Virus record (IMG/VR): IMGVR_UViG_3300019776_000372 | Location: 1-39,359 of that record | Length of the DNA: 39,359 nucleotides | From: a virus | Direction: 5' to 3' (one strand) | Shown here: in pieces, positions 6,335 to 12,756 of the stretch | Position numbering within the stretch: the first letter of the stretch is position 1 | How the letters are laid out: each line of letters begins with the position of its first letter | Program-made: the position numbers and the translations under genes | Notes under the pieces: model-generated | What the model was told of the DNA's origin: nothing | The model's input: the letters and a program-made list of their open reading frames with translations, nothing else | Databases searched by the model: none

Positions 6335-6990
6335 GCAGTGACCAACCAATAGACATGGTTCTTCACTGCCCAAAGTGCGGGCTGCAGCACATCGATGCGC
6401 CAGACGGTTTGCGTGTGTGGGGCGGTAAAGATGAAAACGGCATGAACCATGTCAGTGAAGAAGGGCCGGGCGCTTGGGATAACCCGCCCCACCGTTCGCA
6501 CATGTGCCACGGCTGCGGCCACATCTGGCGCCCCGCTGACGTGCCAACCAACGGCGTGCAGGCGGTCAAGACCAAGGGCAAGGCGGATAGCCAGATTGCC
6601 TCCCCTGCGCCAGCCCAGCCGGGGCAGGAGGGGGAGCGCGAAGTGGACCTGAGCGACGATCTCGCGGAACTGTCCATGCTCAACCAACTCATCGACCTTG
6701 GGAGCAAGGCCGCTGGCTTCCACGCCACATCGAACAGCGATGATGGGGCCAAAGGCACAGCTGCATACGTGCAGTGGCAGGAGACACGCGCGCAGATGGG
6801 AGAGATGATCCGCGCGCACTACGCCGACCGCGCAGCCCGTGCCGCACCACAGCCAGCAACGGCAGATGCGGTGGCGCAGGCGATTGAAGCCCTGCGGCCC
6901 ATATCGCACAACTCAACCGACGATCCGCGCGGACAGGCGGACAAGGCGATTGCGCTGCTATTGACCGCCCAGCGGGAGGTCAAGCCATGA
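6331..6990 (+). CDS. Zinc-ribbon accessory protein (Ea-type)
   Basis: This 219-residue protein overlaps the preceding stop by ATGA. The N-terminal 75 residues carry paired cysteines (CPKCG near residue 12, then MCHGCGHIWRPADVPTNG), which fits a zinc-binding domain common in phage accessory genes. A low-complexity linker (PAPAQPGQEGERE) leads to a helical C-terminal region typical of swapping Ea modules (AVAQAIEALRPI). Function is unknown. Confidence 0.7.
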   Translation: MSSDQPIDMVLHCPKCGLQHIDAPDGLRVWGGKDENGMNHVSEEGPGAWDNPPHRSHMCHGCGHIWRPADVPTNGVQAVKTKGKADSQIASPAPAQPGQEGEREVDLSDDLAELSMLNQLIDLGSKAAGFHATSNSDDGAKGTAAYVQWQETRAQMGEMIRAHYADRAARAAPQPATADAVAQAIEALRPISHNSTDDPRGQADKAIALLLTAQREVKP

Positions 6991-7178
6991 GCCAGTGGAT
7001 GCGCGTGCCAGTGGTCGAGCCTCTCAGTGCCGTAAACGTCTGGGAGCACACGCCGCTGGACTACTACCGCTACGGCGAGTACCCGCGATTCGTCCGCCCA
7101 ATTGGTGCGCACCAGCCAAAAACCGAGTGGCAACGCGCCGATCAACCGCGCGCCACCCACCAAGGAGATCACAAATGA
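6987..7178 (+). CDS. Small protein of unknown function
   Basis: This 63-residue frame overlaps the previous gene at its start and the next at its end by 4-nt ATGA junctions. It is rich in Trp, Tyr, Pro and Arg and shows no recognisable domain. The tight coupling is the main evidence that it is translated. Confidence 0.5.
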   Translation: MSQWMRVPVVEPLSAVNVWEHTPLDYYRYGEYPRFVRPIGAHQPKTEWQRADQPRATHQGDHK

Positions 7179-7426
7179 CCACCTACACAGCAACCACCAC
7201 TGAATTTGCGCCGCGCATAGAAGTCGTGACCGCGCAAATAGATGTTCGCATGGCTACCGGCGAGAACTTCACAGGCCCCATGGCATGCGGCTACATACCG
7301 GATGACCACGAGCCGGATGTCTGGATCGAACAGGAGGGGCGCCGCGTGCAGTTCCCATCGTCTGTTGTCGCCGAAGTGGTGAAGCAGCTCAAGCGCGCCG
7401 CAAAGGTAGCAGGGGACCACAAATGA
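7175..7426 (+). CDS. Small protein of unknown function
   Basis: This 83-residue protein starts 7 nt after AAGGAG. The predicted structure is beta strands (EVVTAQIDVRMATGENF, PDVWIEQEGRRVQF) followed by a helix (VVAEVVKQLKRAAK). No family is recognised. It ends with an ATGA overlap into the Lar-like gene. Confidence 0.6.
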   Translation: MTTYTATTTEFAPRIEVVTAQIDVRMATGENFTGPMACGYIPDDHEPDVWIEQEGRRVQFPSSVVAEVVKQLKRAAKVAGDHK

Positions 7427-7938
7427 CGACACCGACTGATGCGGAACTGCTGCCGTGCCCGTTTTGCGGCTCGAAAGAGGTCAACGTCGCTGACGACCTG
7501 ATTACGTTTTACGGTGAGTGCGGCTCCTGCGGGGCCACTGCTGCGTACAGCAGTTACAGAGCTGGAGCAGTGCAAGCCTGGAACCGCCGAGCACCGCAGG
7601 CCGTGGCAAGCGGGGAGTTGGTGGCGTGCACCTATGGTGACAACGGGTACGCCTGCTGCGAAGGGGGCCCATGCCAAGCGGATCTGCACAACGAAAAGGT
7701 AACCGCCCCACCCCCGCAAGCCGTGCGGGAGCCTCAGTGCTGGTGTCTGACATGCCGTCCGATTCGCCTTGACGACCCGTACAGCATCCGCATGGCACTG
7801 TGCCCAACCTGTGGCAACAAGCGCTGTCCAAAGGCCAACGACCACCGCAACGCCTGTTCGAACAGCAACGAGCCGGGGCAACCTGGCAGTGCCTATCCAG
7901 GCGGCATCACCAAAGGAGGCCAGCATGGCGCTGAGTGA
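7423..7938 (+). CDS. Lar-like zinc-ribbon protein fused to an accessory cysteine-rich module
   Basis: Of this 171-residue protein, the first 55 residues match the Lar (restriction alleviation) pattern: LLPCPFCGSKEV, then CGSCGATA and AVQAWNRRA. Lar proteins modulate type I restriction-modification in the host. The C-terminal part (CWCLTCRPIRLDD ... LCPTCGNKRCPKANDHRN) is a second cysteine-rich module seen at the end of many Ea-type proteins. The ATGA overlap with the previous gene supports the start. Confidence 0.7.
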   Translation: MTTPTDAELLPCPFCGSKEVNVADDLITFYGECGSCGATAAYSSYRAGAVQAWNRRAPQAVASGELVACTYGDNGYACCEGGPCQADLHNEKVTAPPPQAVREPQCWCLTCRPIRLDDPYSIRMALCPTCGNKRCPKANDHRNACSNSNEPGQPGSAYPGGITKGGQHGAE

Positions 7939-8203
7939 AGAACGGATCGAGGCGCTGGAAGCGCTGGCGAAGAGGCACGGCGCACTGAGCTACCGGAACC
8001 GCGCAGACACGCAAAACCCGGCGTTCGGATTCAGTGTGGCGGGCCTTGCTGCGCTATTGGCCGAAACACGGCGGGATGCGCTGGAAGAAGCGGCGAAGGT
8101 GTGCGATGAAGACGATGCGAAAGCCTATGACTTCACTGGCGGCACAGTCGTGGGTGGTTACTTCGCCAGGAAAATCCGCGCCCTCAAGGAGACTATCCAA
8201 TGA
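7925..8203 (+). CDS. Small helical protein of unknown function
   Basis: This 92-residue protein starts behind AAAGGAGG (4-5 nt spacing) and overlaps the end of the Lar-like gene. It is helical, with ALSEERIEALEALAKRHG at the start and RDALEEAAKVCDEDD in the centre. The latter is a segment typical of accessory proteins in this operon class. Function is unknown. Confidence 0.6.
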   Translation: MALSEERIEALEALAKRHGALSYRNRADTQNPAFGFSVAGLAALLAETRRDALEEAAKVCDEDDAKAYDFTGGTVVGGYFARKIRALKETIQ

Positions 8204-8625
8204 GCAACTACACAGAACTGTTTGAACGCCTGCGCGGATCACATCGACAGACTTACAACGAAGCAGCCGACGCCATAAAGGCATTGCAGCGAGAGAACGC
8301 GGAGTTGCGCAAGGCTAAAGAGGCAGCAGAGCTATCGCTTGCAGTGTCGTGCAATCACGTAGCGCTTGAGCAGTTGCGCAAGGATGCGGAGCGTTTCCAG
8401 TCGCTGGTATCGGCCATGAAAACGGTGACGAGCAATGAGCGCAAAGCTATCAATCGTCACTTTCACATGATCAACCAATCAGATTTCGATCTGATGCAAA
8501 GCCTTGCCCAGTTTCGGACGGAGCGAGGTGATGGGAAAGTTGTGTCATGGACCAATATGGAAGATGGCACATGGCTTGTGTTTGTTGATCAAATCAACAC
8601 AAGGGAAGAATATGGCAAGTCGTAG
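8200..8625 (+). CDS. Coiled-coil accessory protein
   Basis: This 141-residue protein starts at an ATGA overlap. Residues about 18-70 form a strong coiled coil (AADAIKALQRENAELRKAKE). This is the stretch often found in Ea-type proteins, where an ADAI-x-x-L-x-x-E-N-x-x-L block recurs. The C-terminal 50 residues are a different, probably beta-containing module (VVSWTNMEDGTWLVFVDQ). No function is assigned. Confidence 0.65.
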   Translation: MSNYTELFERLRGSHRQTYNEAADAIKALQRENAELRKAKEAAELSLAVSCNHVALEQLRKDAERFQSLVSAMKTVTSNERKAINRHFHMINQSDFDLMQSLAQFRTERGDGKVVSWTNMEDGTWLVFVDQINTREEYGKS

Positions 8626-8767
8626 AGCCCGAGAGCGCCAAGACGCCTACACCGCAAAACATCACCCTGAGCGCTGGGAGTGCCAGCACTGGAGCGAAGA
8701 GCGCGACCAGGATGATGACGAAATACCGGACCGGGAAGAGCCCGAGCCGATCCACACAAACCACTAG
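8612..8767 (+). CDS. Small charged protein
   Basis: This 51-residue protein starts 7 nt after AAGGGA and overlaps the previous gene by 14 nt. The N-terminal half is basic (ASRRARERQDAYTAKHHP). The C-terminal half is strongly acidic (DQDDDEIPDREEPEP). A terminator-like hairpin follows its stop. No function is recognised. Confidence 0.5.
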   Translation: MASRRARERQDAYTAKHHPERWECQHWSEERDQDDDEIPDREEPEPIHTNH

Positions 8768-8788
8768 CCGCCGATGAGCGGCTTTTTT
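8766..8788 (+). terminator. Intrinsic terminator-like hairpin
   Basis: AGCCGC (8766-8771) pairs with GCGGCT (8778-8783) and is followed by a T-run. It closes the Ea-type block, and the RNA ligase ribosome site begins at 8791. Confidence 0.7.
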
Positions 8789-8802
8789 ATTGGGGAAATG
8801 AG

Positions 8803-9393
8803 ATGGAATTTCAGGAATTTCCAAAAATGGTACGGCTATCGCGCGAATGTGTCATCACCGAAAAAATCGACGGAACAAATGCGCAGATCCTGATTGCGGA
8901 AGATGGCCGAATTACGGTCGGCTCTCGGACGCGATGGATCACGCCAGAAGACGACAACTTTGGCTTTGCTGGCTGGGTGGCCGAGCACGCAGACGAATTG
9001 CGTGCACTTGGCCCGGGGCGCCATTTTGGCGAGTGGTGGGGCGCTGGTATCCAGCGAAAGTACAACCAGACTGAAAAACGTTTCAGCCTGTTCAACACCT
9101 TGCGATGGTGCGCGCATGATGCGGAGCCTGCGCTGATACCGTCTGCAGACCCTCGTGCTGAACCCAAGTACCAGACCCGCGCGCCTGCTTGTGTTGGCGT
9201 GGTGCCTGTTTTGTACCGTGGCCTGTTCGACACGAATGCAGTTGATGCTGCTATTACTCTGCTACGCGAGGACGGCAGCGCAGCCGCGCCAGGCTTTATG
9301 AAGCCCGAGGGGATCGTGGTGTTCCATGTCGCCGGGAATGTTGGCTTCAAAAAGACGCTGGAAAAAGACGAAGTTCCCAAAGCATTGCAGTAA
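8803..9393 (+). CDS. RNA ligase (Rnl2-like nucleotidyltransferase)
   Basis: This 196-residue protein carries the nucleotidyltransferase motifs of ATP-dependent ligases. Motif I is EKIDGTNA, with Lys21 as the predicted AMP-accepting residue. A GEWWGAGIQRKY segment serves as motif III/IIIa, EGIVVFH as motif IV, and FKKTLEKDE as the lysine-bearing motif V near the C-terminus. The size matches the catalytic domain alone, without the C-terminal domain of T4 Rnl2. The likely role is sealing RNA nicks, for example in damaged tRNA. It stands alone between two terminator hairpins, like an independently acquired cassette. Confidence 0.85.
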   Translation: MEFQEFPKMVRLSRECVITEKIDGTNAQILIAEDGRITVGSRTRWITPEDDNFGFAGWVAEHADELRALGPGRHFGEWWGAGIQRKYNQTEKRFSLFNTLRWCAHDAEPALIPSADPRAEPKYQTRAPACVGVVPVLYRGLFDTNAVDAAITLLREDGSAAAPGFMKPEGIVVFHVAGNVGFKKTLEKDEVPKALQ

Positions 9394-9398
9394 CACCC

Positions 9399-9422
9399 CG
9401 CCCCTCCCAAGGGGCGTTTTTC
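9399..9422 (+). terminator. Intrinsic terminator-like hairpin
   Basis: CGCCCCT (9399-9405) pairs perfectly with AGGGGCG (9410-9416) and is followed by T-rich sequence. It separates the RNA ligase from the excisionase gene. Confidence 0.75.
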
Positions 9423-9435
9423 ATAGGGGAGAGAG

Positions 9436-9627
9436 ATGAACGACCTGATGACTTTGGCGGACATCAGCGCCGCAATGGAATTGAAGTATGCGTACACCAG
9501 GGATCGGCTGGTCAAGCGGCCAGACTTCCCGCGTCCCGTGGTATCTTTGTCACAGAAATGCAGGCGATGGAGTCGTGACGATTTCAACACTTGGCTGGGC
9601 AAGCACGCGAAGAAACTTGCCCGGTGA
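9436..9627 (+). CDS. AlpA/Xis-type excisionase or regulator
   Basis: This 63-residue protein has the AlpA/MerR-like helix-turn-helix layout: LMTLADISAAMELK, then RPDFPRPV and RRWSRDDFNTWLGKH. AlpA-family proteins bind DNA and act as excisionases or as activators of integrase genes. Its position directly before attP and the integrase supports the excisionase role. GGGGAGAG gives a ribosome site 4-5 nt upstream of the ATG. Confidence 0.75.
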   Translation: MNDLMTLADISAAMELKYAYTRDRLVKRPDFPRPVVSLSQKCRRWSRDDFNTWLGKHAKKLAR

Positions 9628-9632
9628 GTACG

Positions 9633-9647
9633 CACAAAATTACGCAC
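9633..9647 (+). repeat. attP arm-type direct repeat, left
   Basis: The 15-mer CACAAAATTACGCAC recurs exactly at 9840-9854, flanking the tRNA-like core at 9681-9701. A further partial copy (TACGCACA, 9628-9635) overlaps its left edge. Spacing and location fit arm-type sites for integrase or excisionase. Confidence 0.6.
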
Positions 9648-9680
9648 ACGCCCCCGCAAGGCGCATGCAGCCTCAATCTA

Positions 9681-9701
9681 CGATTCCGGCCCCGGGCACC
9701 A
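9681..9701 (+). other. Predicted attP core: 3' end of a tRNA gene
   Basis: The 21 bases read as the end of a tRNA: most of a T-loop (CGATT), the 3' half of the T-stem (CCGGC), the 3' half of a 7-bp acceptor stem (CCCGGGC), then A73 and CCA. No other part of a tRNA is present upstream, so it is a fragment. Temperate phages carry just such fragments as the attP core when they integrate into tRNA genes. A GCCCGGG acceptor with A73 fits tRNA-Leu of betaproteobacteria, from memory. It lies between excisionase and integrase, flanked by direct repeats. Confidence 0.75.
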
Positions 9702-9839
9702 TCGGCTAATTTCGCGGTTTCTTACGATTCTCGCTAATTGCCGGTTTTACAAGGTAGATCAAGCACTTATGGCGATTTCCGGCCCTTGCTGGAAGTCGCC
9801 ATTTTTGTTTTTCCTTGCCGGTTATTGCTACAGTCTCCC

Positions 9840-9854
9840 CACAAAATTACGCAC
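9840..9854 (+). repeat. attP arm-type direct repeat, right
   Basis: Exact copy of the 15-mer at 9633-9647, 207 bp downstream. It lies immediately before the integrase start, so bound Int or Xis could also affect int expression. Confidence 0.6.
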
Positions 9855-9868
9855 GGTGGGGAATACGC

Positions 9869-10798
9869 ATGGCATCGATCAAGCCGCACGGAGACCAATG
9901 GAGAGCGCAGATCGCACGCAAGGGAGTGCGCAAATCGGCGGTATGGCCGACCAAGCGCGAGGCGGTGGCTTGGGCCAACAGGGTCGAGGCTGAAATTGAT
10001 GCTGGATTGCAACGCGGCCACACGCTGGCAGAGGCGTGCACCAAGTACATAGAAACCGCATCCAAGGCCAAGCGCGACGCAGTGGCATGGGAGACGCTGC
10101 GGCTAAAAGCCTTTCAGGCGCACTTTGGCGATGTTGCTCTGGCGTCGATCACCAGCGAAATGATTGGGGAGTGGCGGGACAAGCGATTGGAGACGGTCAC
10201 TGGGTCCACCGTGCTGCGCGAGGTGAATCTGTACCGCAACATGTTCACGCTGGCAGTGGATGAATGGAGATGGCTGGACGAATCGCCATTCAAGGGCGTG
10301 CGGCTACCGAAGGAAAACCCTCCCCGGGAACCTGTGTGGCCCTGGCAATTGATCAAGCGGGTGTTGCGCGCACGGCGGGTGGACAAGACTGCAGAGATGC
10401 AAGCCGCTTTCAGGATCGCTTTGCACACCGGGCTGCGGCTGAAAGAGATTCTGGGGTGTTCTTTCGACCCTCAACGAAACGTGATCATCATCCCGCCGTC
10501 CAAGACCGAGAACCGCCCTACCATCGTCCCCACGGTCGCCCGGGCGCGTAGAGTGCTGATGAACATGCCGAAGTTCACAGTAGGCCCGAACGAGGGCAGC
10601 ACACTGTTCAGCACGCTGCACCACGAATTGTTGATTGAAGGATTGACCTTCCACGACACCCGGGCGACGGCATTGACGCTGCTTGCCCGGAAAATGGATG
10701 TGCTGACTCTTGCCCGCATCTCGCGACACAAGGACTTGAACATCCTGATGAAGCGCTACTACAGGGAAACCCCGGAACAGATTTCAGCGCGGCTGTGA
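9869..10798 (+). CDS. int: Tyrosine-recombinase integrase
   Basis: This 309-residue protein has a basic N-terminal arm-binding region (residues 1-45, MASIKPHGDQW...), a core-binding SAM-like domain (about 50-140) and a catalytic domain. Catalytic residues are visible: Arg190 (HTGLRLKE), Lys212 (SKTENRP), His262 and Arg265 (FHDTR), His287 (ISRHKDL) and Tyr297/298 (MKRYYRE). The ATG at 9869 is preferred over an in-frame start at 9815, which would begin before the arm repeat and add residues unlike the family. The gene ends 15 nt inside the oppositely oriented Rz gene. Confidence 0.93.
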   Translation: MASIKPHGDQWRAQIARKGVRKSAVWPTKREAVAWANRVEAEIDAGLQRGHTLAEACTKYIETASKAKRDAVAWETLRLKAFQAHFGDVALASITSEMIGEWRDKRLETVTGSTVLREVNLYRNMFTLAVDEWRWLDESPFKGVRLPKENPPREPVWPWQLIKRVLRARRVDKTAEMQAAFRIALHTGLRLKEILGCSFDPQRNVIIIPPSKTENRPTIVPTVARARRVLMNMPKFTVGPNEGSTLFSTLHHELLIEGLTFHDTRATALTLLARKMDVLTLARISRHKDLNILMKRYYRETPEQISARL

Positions 10799-11251
10799 CG
10801 GCCACGCCTGCTGCAGCATTAGTGCGTCACCAGCGTGTCGGTCAGCCGCTTCTGCCACTGCTCGATATTCACCGACGCACGCTCCGAGTAGCTCTGCTGC
10901 GGTATCGGCTCGCGCAATGAGGGCACTTGTGGAAGCGCTGGGGAGACTTGCACGGAATTCGTAGAGGGTGCCGCGCAGGCCGTCAGCAGTACGGCGGGCA
11001 GTAGCAGCATCAGCGCGCAGCTTGGTTTCGCGTTTCGTGGCTTCATTTTGGGCGTCCTGCAATTTCTGGTTGAAAGCGATCTCTTTGGCCCTGGTGTCGG
11101 CTTGGGCCTTGGCGGAGTCGGCGGCTTGCTGGGCTTTGATGCCGTTGATTTCGTTGCCCAGCCTCCAGCCCTGCACCTGCCAAGCTCCAGTAGCCGCAAC
11201 GGCACCCGCTACTAAAGCTGTAGCGACATAGGTGTACAGGCCAGGAATCAT
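10784..11251 (-). CDS. Rz-like i-spanin
   Basis: This 155-residue protein has an N-terminal membrane anchor (YVATALVAGAVAATGAW) followed by a long Ala/Gln/Lys-rich periplasmic coiled coil (about residues 35-105), the layout of Rz inner-membrane spanins. Rz and its partner Rz1 fuse the inner and outer membranes at the end of lysis. It overlaps the endolysin stop by ATGA, and the lipoprotein Rz1 is encoded inside it in another frame. Confidence 0.88.
   Translation of the reverse strand: MIPGLYTYVATALVAGAVAATGAWQVQGWRLGNEINGIKAQQAADSAKAQADTRAKEIAFNQKLQDAQNEATKRETKLRADAATARRTADGLRGTLYEFRASLPSASTSALIARADTAAELLGACVGEYRAVAEAADRHAGDALMLQQAWPSQPR
10819..11046 (-). CDS. Rz1-like o-spanin lipoprotein (embedded in Rz)
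   Basis: This 75-residue frame lies wholly inside the Rz gene. It has a basic N-terminus (MKPRNAKPSC), a hydrophobic segment and the lipobox LLTAC, with Cys24 as the first residue of the mature lipoprotein. The mature part is Pro/Ser-rich (APSTNSVQVSPALPQVP), as is usual for Rz1. Embedded Rz1 genes are typical of lambda-like spanin pairs. Confidence 0.85.
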   Translation of the reverse strand: MKPRNAKPSCALMLLLPAVLLTACAAPSTNSVQVSPALPQVPSLREPIPQQSYSERASVNIEQWQKRLTDTLVTH

Positions 11252-11715
11252 GATTTCCCCTCGCAAACTGCCCGCTCTGCTGCGCGGCGACGAACCAGGC
11301 CGGGGAGTTCTTTCCCGCCAGCCAGGGTCCAGCGGGACAGTTCGGCGCAGGCTCCGGCCATGTCGCCAGCGTTTGCCTTGCGCACCAGGGTCGAGCCGCA
11401 GAATGCACCGTTACCCACGTTGAAGGCGAATGACAGGAACGCGGCCTTTTGACCATCGGTCAGCGGGCGCTTGATGCAGTCCAGCGCGGCGGCATGCTTC
11501 AACAAGTCTTCGTCCAGCATGGCTTGGCACTCGGCGGCCGTAAACCGCTTGCCCGGCGTCATGGCCTGGTCGTCGTGCCCGTAGCAAGCCGCAAGACGGC
11601 CTATCGGGTCGCGGTGGACCCAGGGCACGTAGCCCTCGAAGTGAACAACAAGAGGTATCGCCAGCGCGACAGCGCCCGCCCCTATCTTTGCGGTGAGTTT
11701 TGCTTTAGCATTCAT
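11248..11715 (-). CDS. SAR-type endolysin, GH24 lysozyme family
   Basis: This 155-residue protein has an N-terminal weakly hydrophobic segment (residues 11-26, IGAGAVALAIPLVVHF) that directly precedes the catalytic region. That is the signal-anchor-release layout of P21-like endolysins. In the GH24 triad, Glu27 and Asp36 are present with the correct 9-residue spacing, but the Thr expected at position 42 is Ala (GRLAACYGH). SAR endolysins are exported by the Sec system and activated when released from the membrane. The start at 11715 has a weak ribosome site, perhaps because an HNH gene was inserted just upstream. Confidence 0.85.
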   Translation of the reverse strand: MNAKAKLTAKIGAGAVALAIPLVVHFEGYVPWVHRDPIGRLAACYGHDDQAMTPGKRFTAAECQAMLDEDLLKHAAALDCIKRPLTDGQKAAFLSFAFNVGNGAFCGSTLVRKANAGDMAGACAELSRWTLAGGKELPGLVRRRAAERAVCEGKS

Positions 11716-11739
11716 AAAATACTTATTGGATCTAGATAT

Positions 11740-12432
11740 ATGAACCAACCGAAAAACCCTCGCCGCATCGACATGACGGGAGCTACTGCTGGACTCTGGT
11801 CTGTCCTTCACCAGACAGGGAACGCAAAGGGCGGCGGAGCGCTTTGGCTTTGTCGGTGCCAGTGCGGGACTGAGCGCGCGGTACTGGGGTCTGACCTCCG
11901 GAACGGCAAGAGCGTGTCTTGTGGTTGCGCGGGATCAAGAGCCACAATTGGCGAGCGCAGGACAAAACACGGGCTCTCAGGGAAGCGCCTCTACAACACA
12001 TGGAAAGGCATGCGAGCCCGCTGCAGCCATCCAAGATGGGTGAACTACCACGGCAAAGGCATCACCGTATGCGCCGAGTGGGAGTCTTTCGAGGCATTCC
12101 GCGACTGGGCTATGACAAACGGCTACTCCGATACGTTGACCATTGAGCGAAAGGACAATTCGCTTGGCTACACGCCGGAGAATTGCATTTGGGCCGACAA
12201 GACCGTGCAGGCTCGGAATCGCAGCATTGTTTTGCGCGCGCCTGACGGAAGGTCGTGGGCAGAAATAGCTGAGGCTCATGGAATAAGCTCAGCCATCTTC
12301 AATAACCGCATGCGCTCCGGCGGCTGGGAGCCAGAGGTTGCAGCAACATGGCCGCTTGGCAAGCGCCGCAGCACACGGCAGCGCACCGAGCTTGGGCAGT
12401 GGGCTCCAGGCCCAAGAAACTGGAGGCGTTAA
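11740..12432 (+). CDS. HNH-like/homing-type protein inserted in the lysis cassette
   Basis: This 230-residue plus-strand gene sits between the minus-strand holin candidate and the endolysin. The N-terminal region is a zinc-ribbon-like module (LWLCRCQCG ... SVSCGCAG). Next comes RLYNTWKGMRARC, then YHGKGITVCAEWESFEAFRDW and TIERKDNSLGYTPENCIWA. This is a pattern widespread in phage HNH-like endonuclease relatives. The end (GRSWAEIAEAHGISSAIFNNRM) looks like a helix-turn-helix of the NUMOD/IENR type. It has no good ribosome site and lies opposite to all late genes. Confidence 0.7.
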   Translation: MNQPKNPRRIDMTGATAGLWSVLHQTGNAKGGGALWLCRCQCGTERAVLGSDLRNGKSVSCGCAGSRATIGERRTKHGLSGKRLYNTWKGMRARCSHPRWVNYHGKGITVCAEWESFEAFRDWAMTNGYSDTLTIERKDNSLGYTPENCIWADKTVQARNRSIVLRAPDGRSWAEIAEAHGISSAIFNNRMRSGGWEPEVAATWPLGKRRSTRQRTELGQWAPGPRNWRR

Positions 12433-12435
12433 GCG

Positions 12436-12756
12436 TCACTTTGGCTGCACCCCGGCCTTGAGCGCGGTCCAGAACGCGGCAATCGATGCCCCCATGCCAA
12501 CCACATACCCGATGGGTTTTGCCGCCTTGCCAATCCAAGTCAGCACCTTCATGGCGCCCTTCCAGCTCTCGAACACATCCAGCATTTCCGCTGTGTTGGC
12601 CTCGATGCGTTTGGTAGCGTTGGTGTTCTCGGCAAGCTCTACCCGGAACTGCGCTTGCTCCAGCTTGATCGCGGTTACTTCATCGGTGAGGGAGTCCATG
12701 CGCTTGTCTCCTTCTGCCAGTTCGTCGTGGATTTGCTGCAGGTTTTCATCGTTCAT
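12436..12756 (-). CDS. Holin candidate: coiled coil with C-terminal membrane segment
   Basis: This 106-residue protein overlaps the stop of the upstream gene (TGATG). Residues 1-70 are a coiled coil (LQQIHDELAEGDKRMDSL ... ATKRIEANTAEML). Residues about 72-100 contain a hydrophobic membrane segment (IGYVVGMGASIAAFWTAL). One C-terminal span plus a coiled coil resembles class III-like or XhlA-like holin components. Its place upstream of endolysin and Rz supports the role, which is not proven by sequence. Confidence 0.55.
   Translation of the reverse strand: MNDENLQQIHDELAEGDKRMDSLTDEVTAIKLEQAQFRVELAENTNATKRIEANTAEMLDVFESWKGAMKVLTWIGKAAKPIGYVVGMGASIAAFWTALKAGVQPK

Noticed and set aside
11449-11739. 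N-terminal extension of the plus-strand HNH-like gene
   Set aside because: The added part is antisense to the endolysin. The family-like sequence begins at the ATG at 11740.
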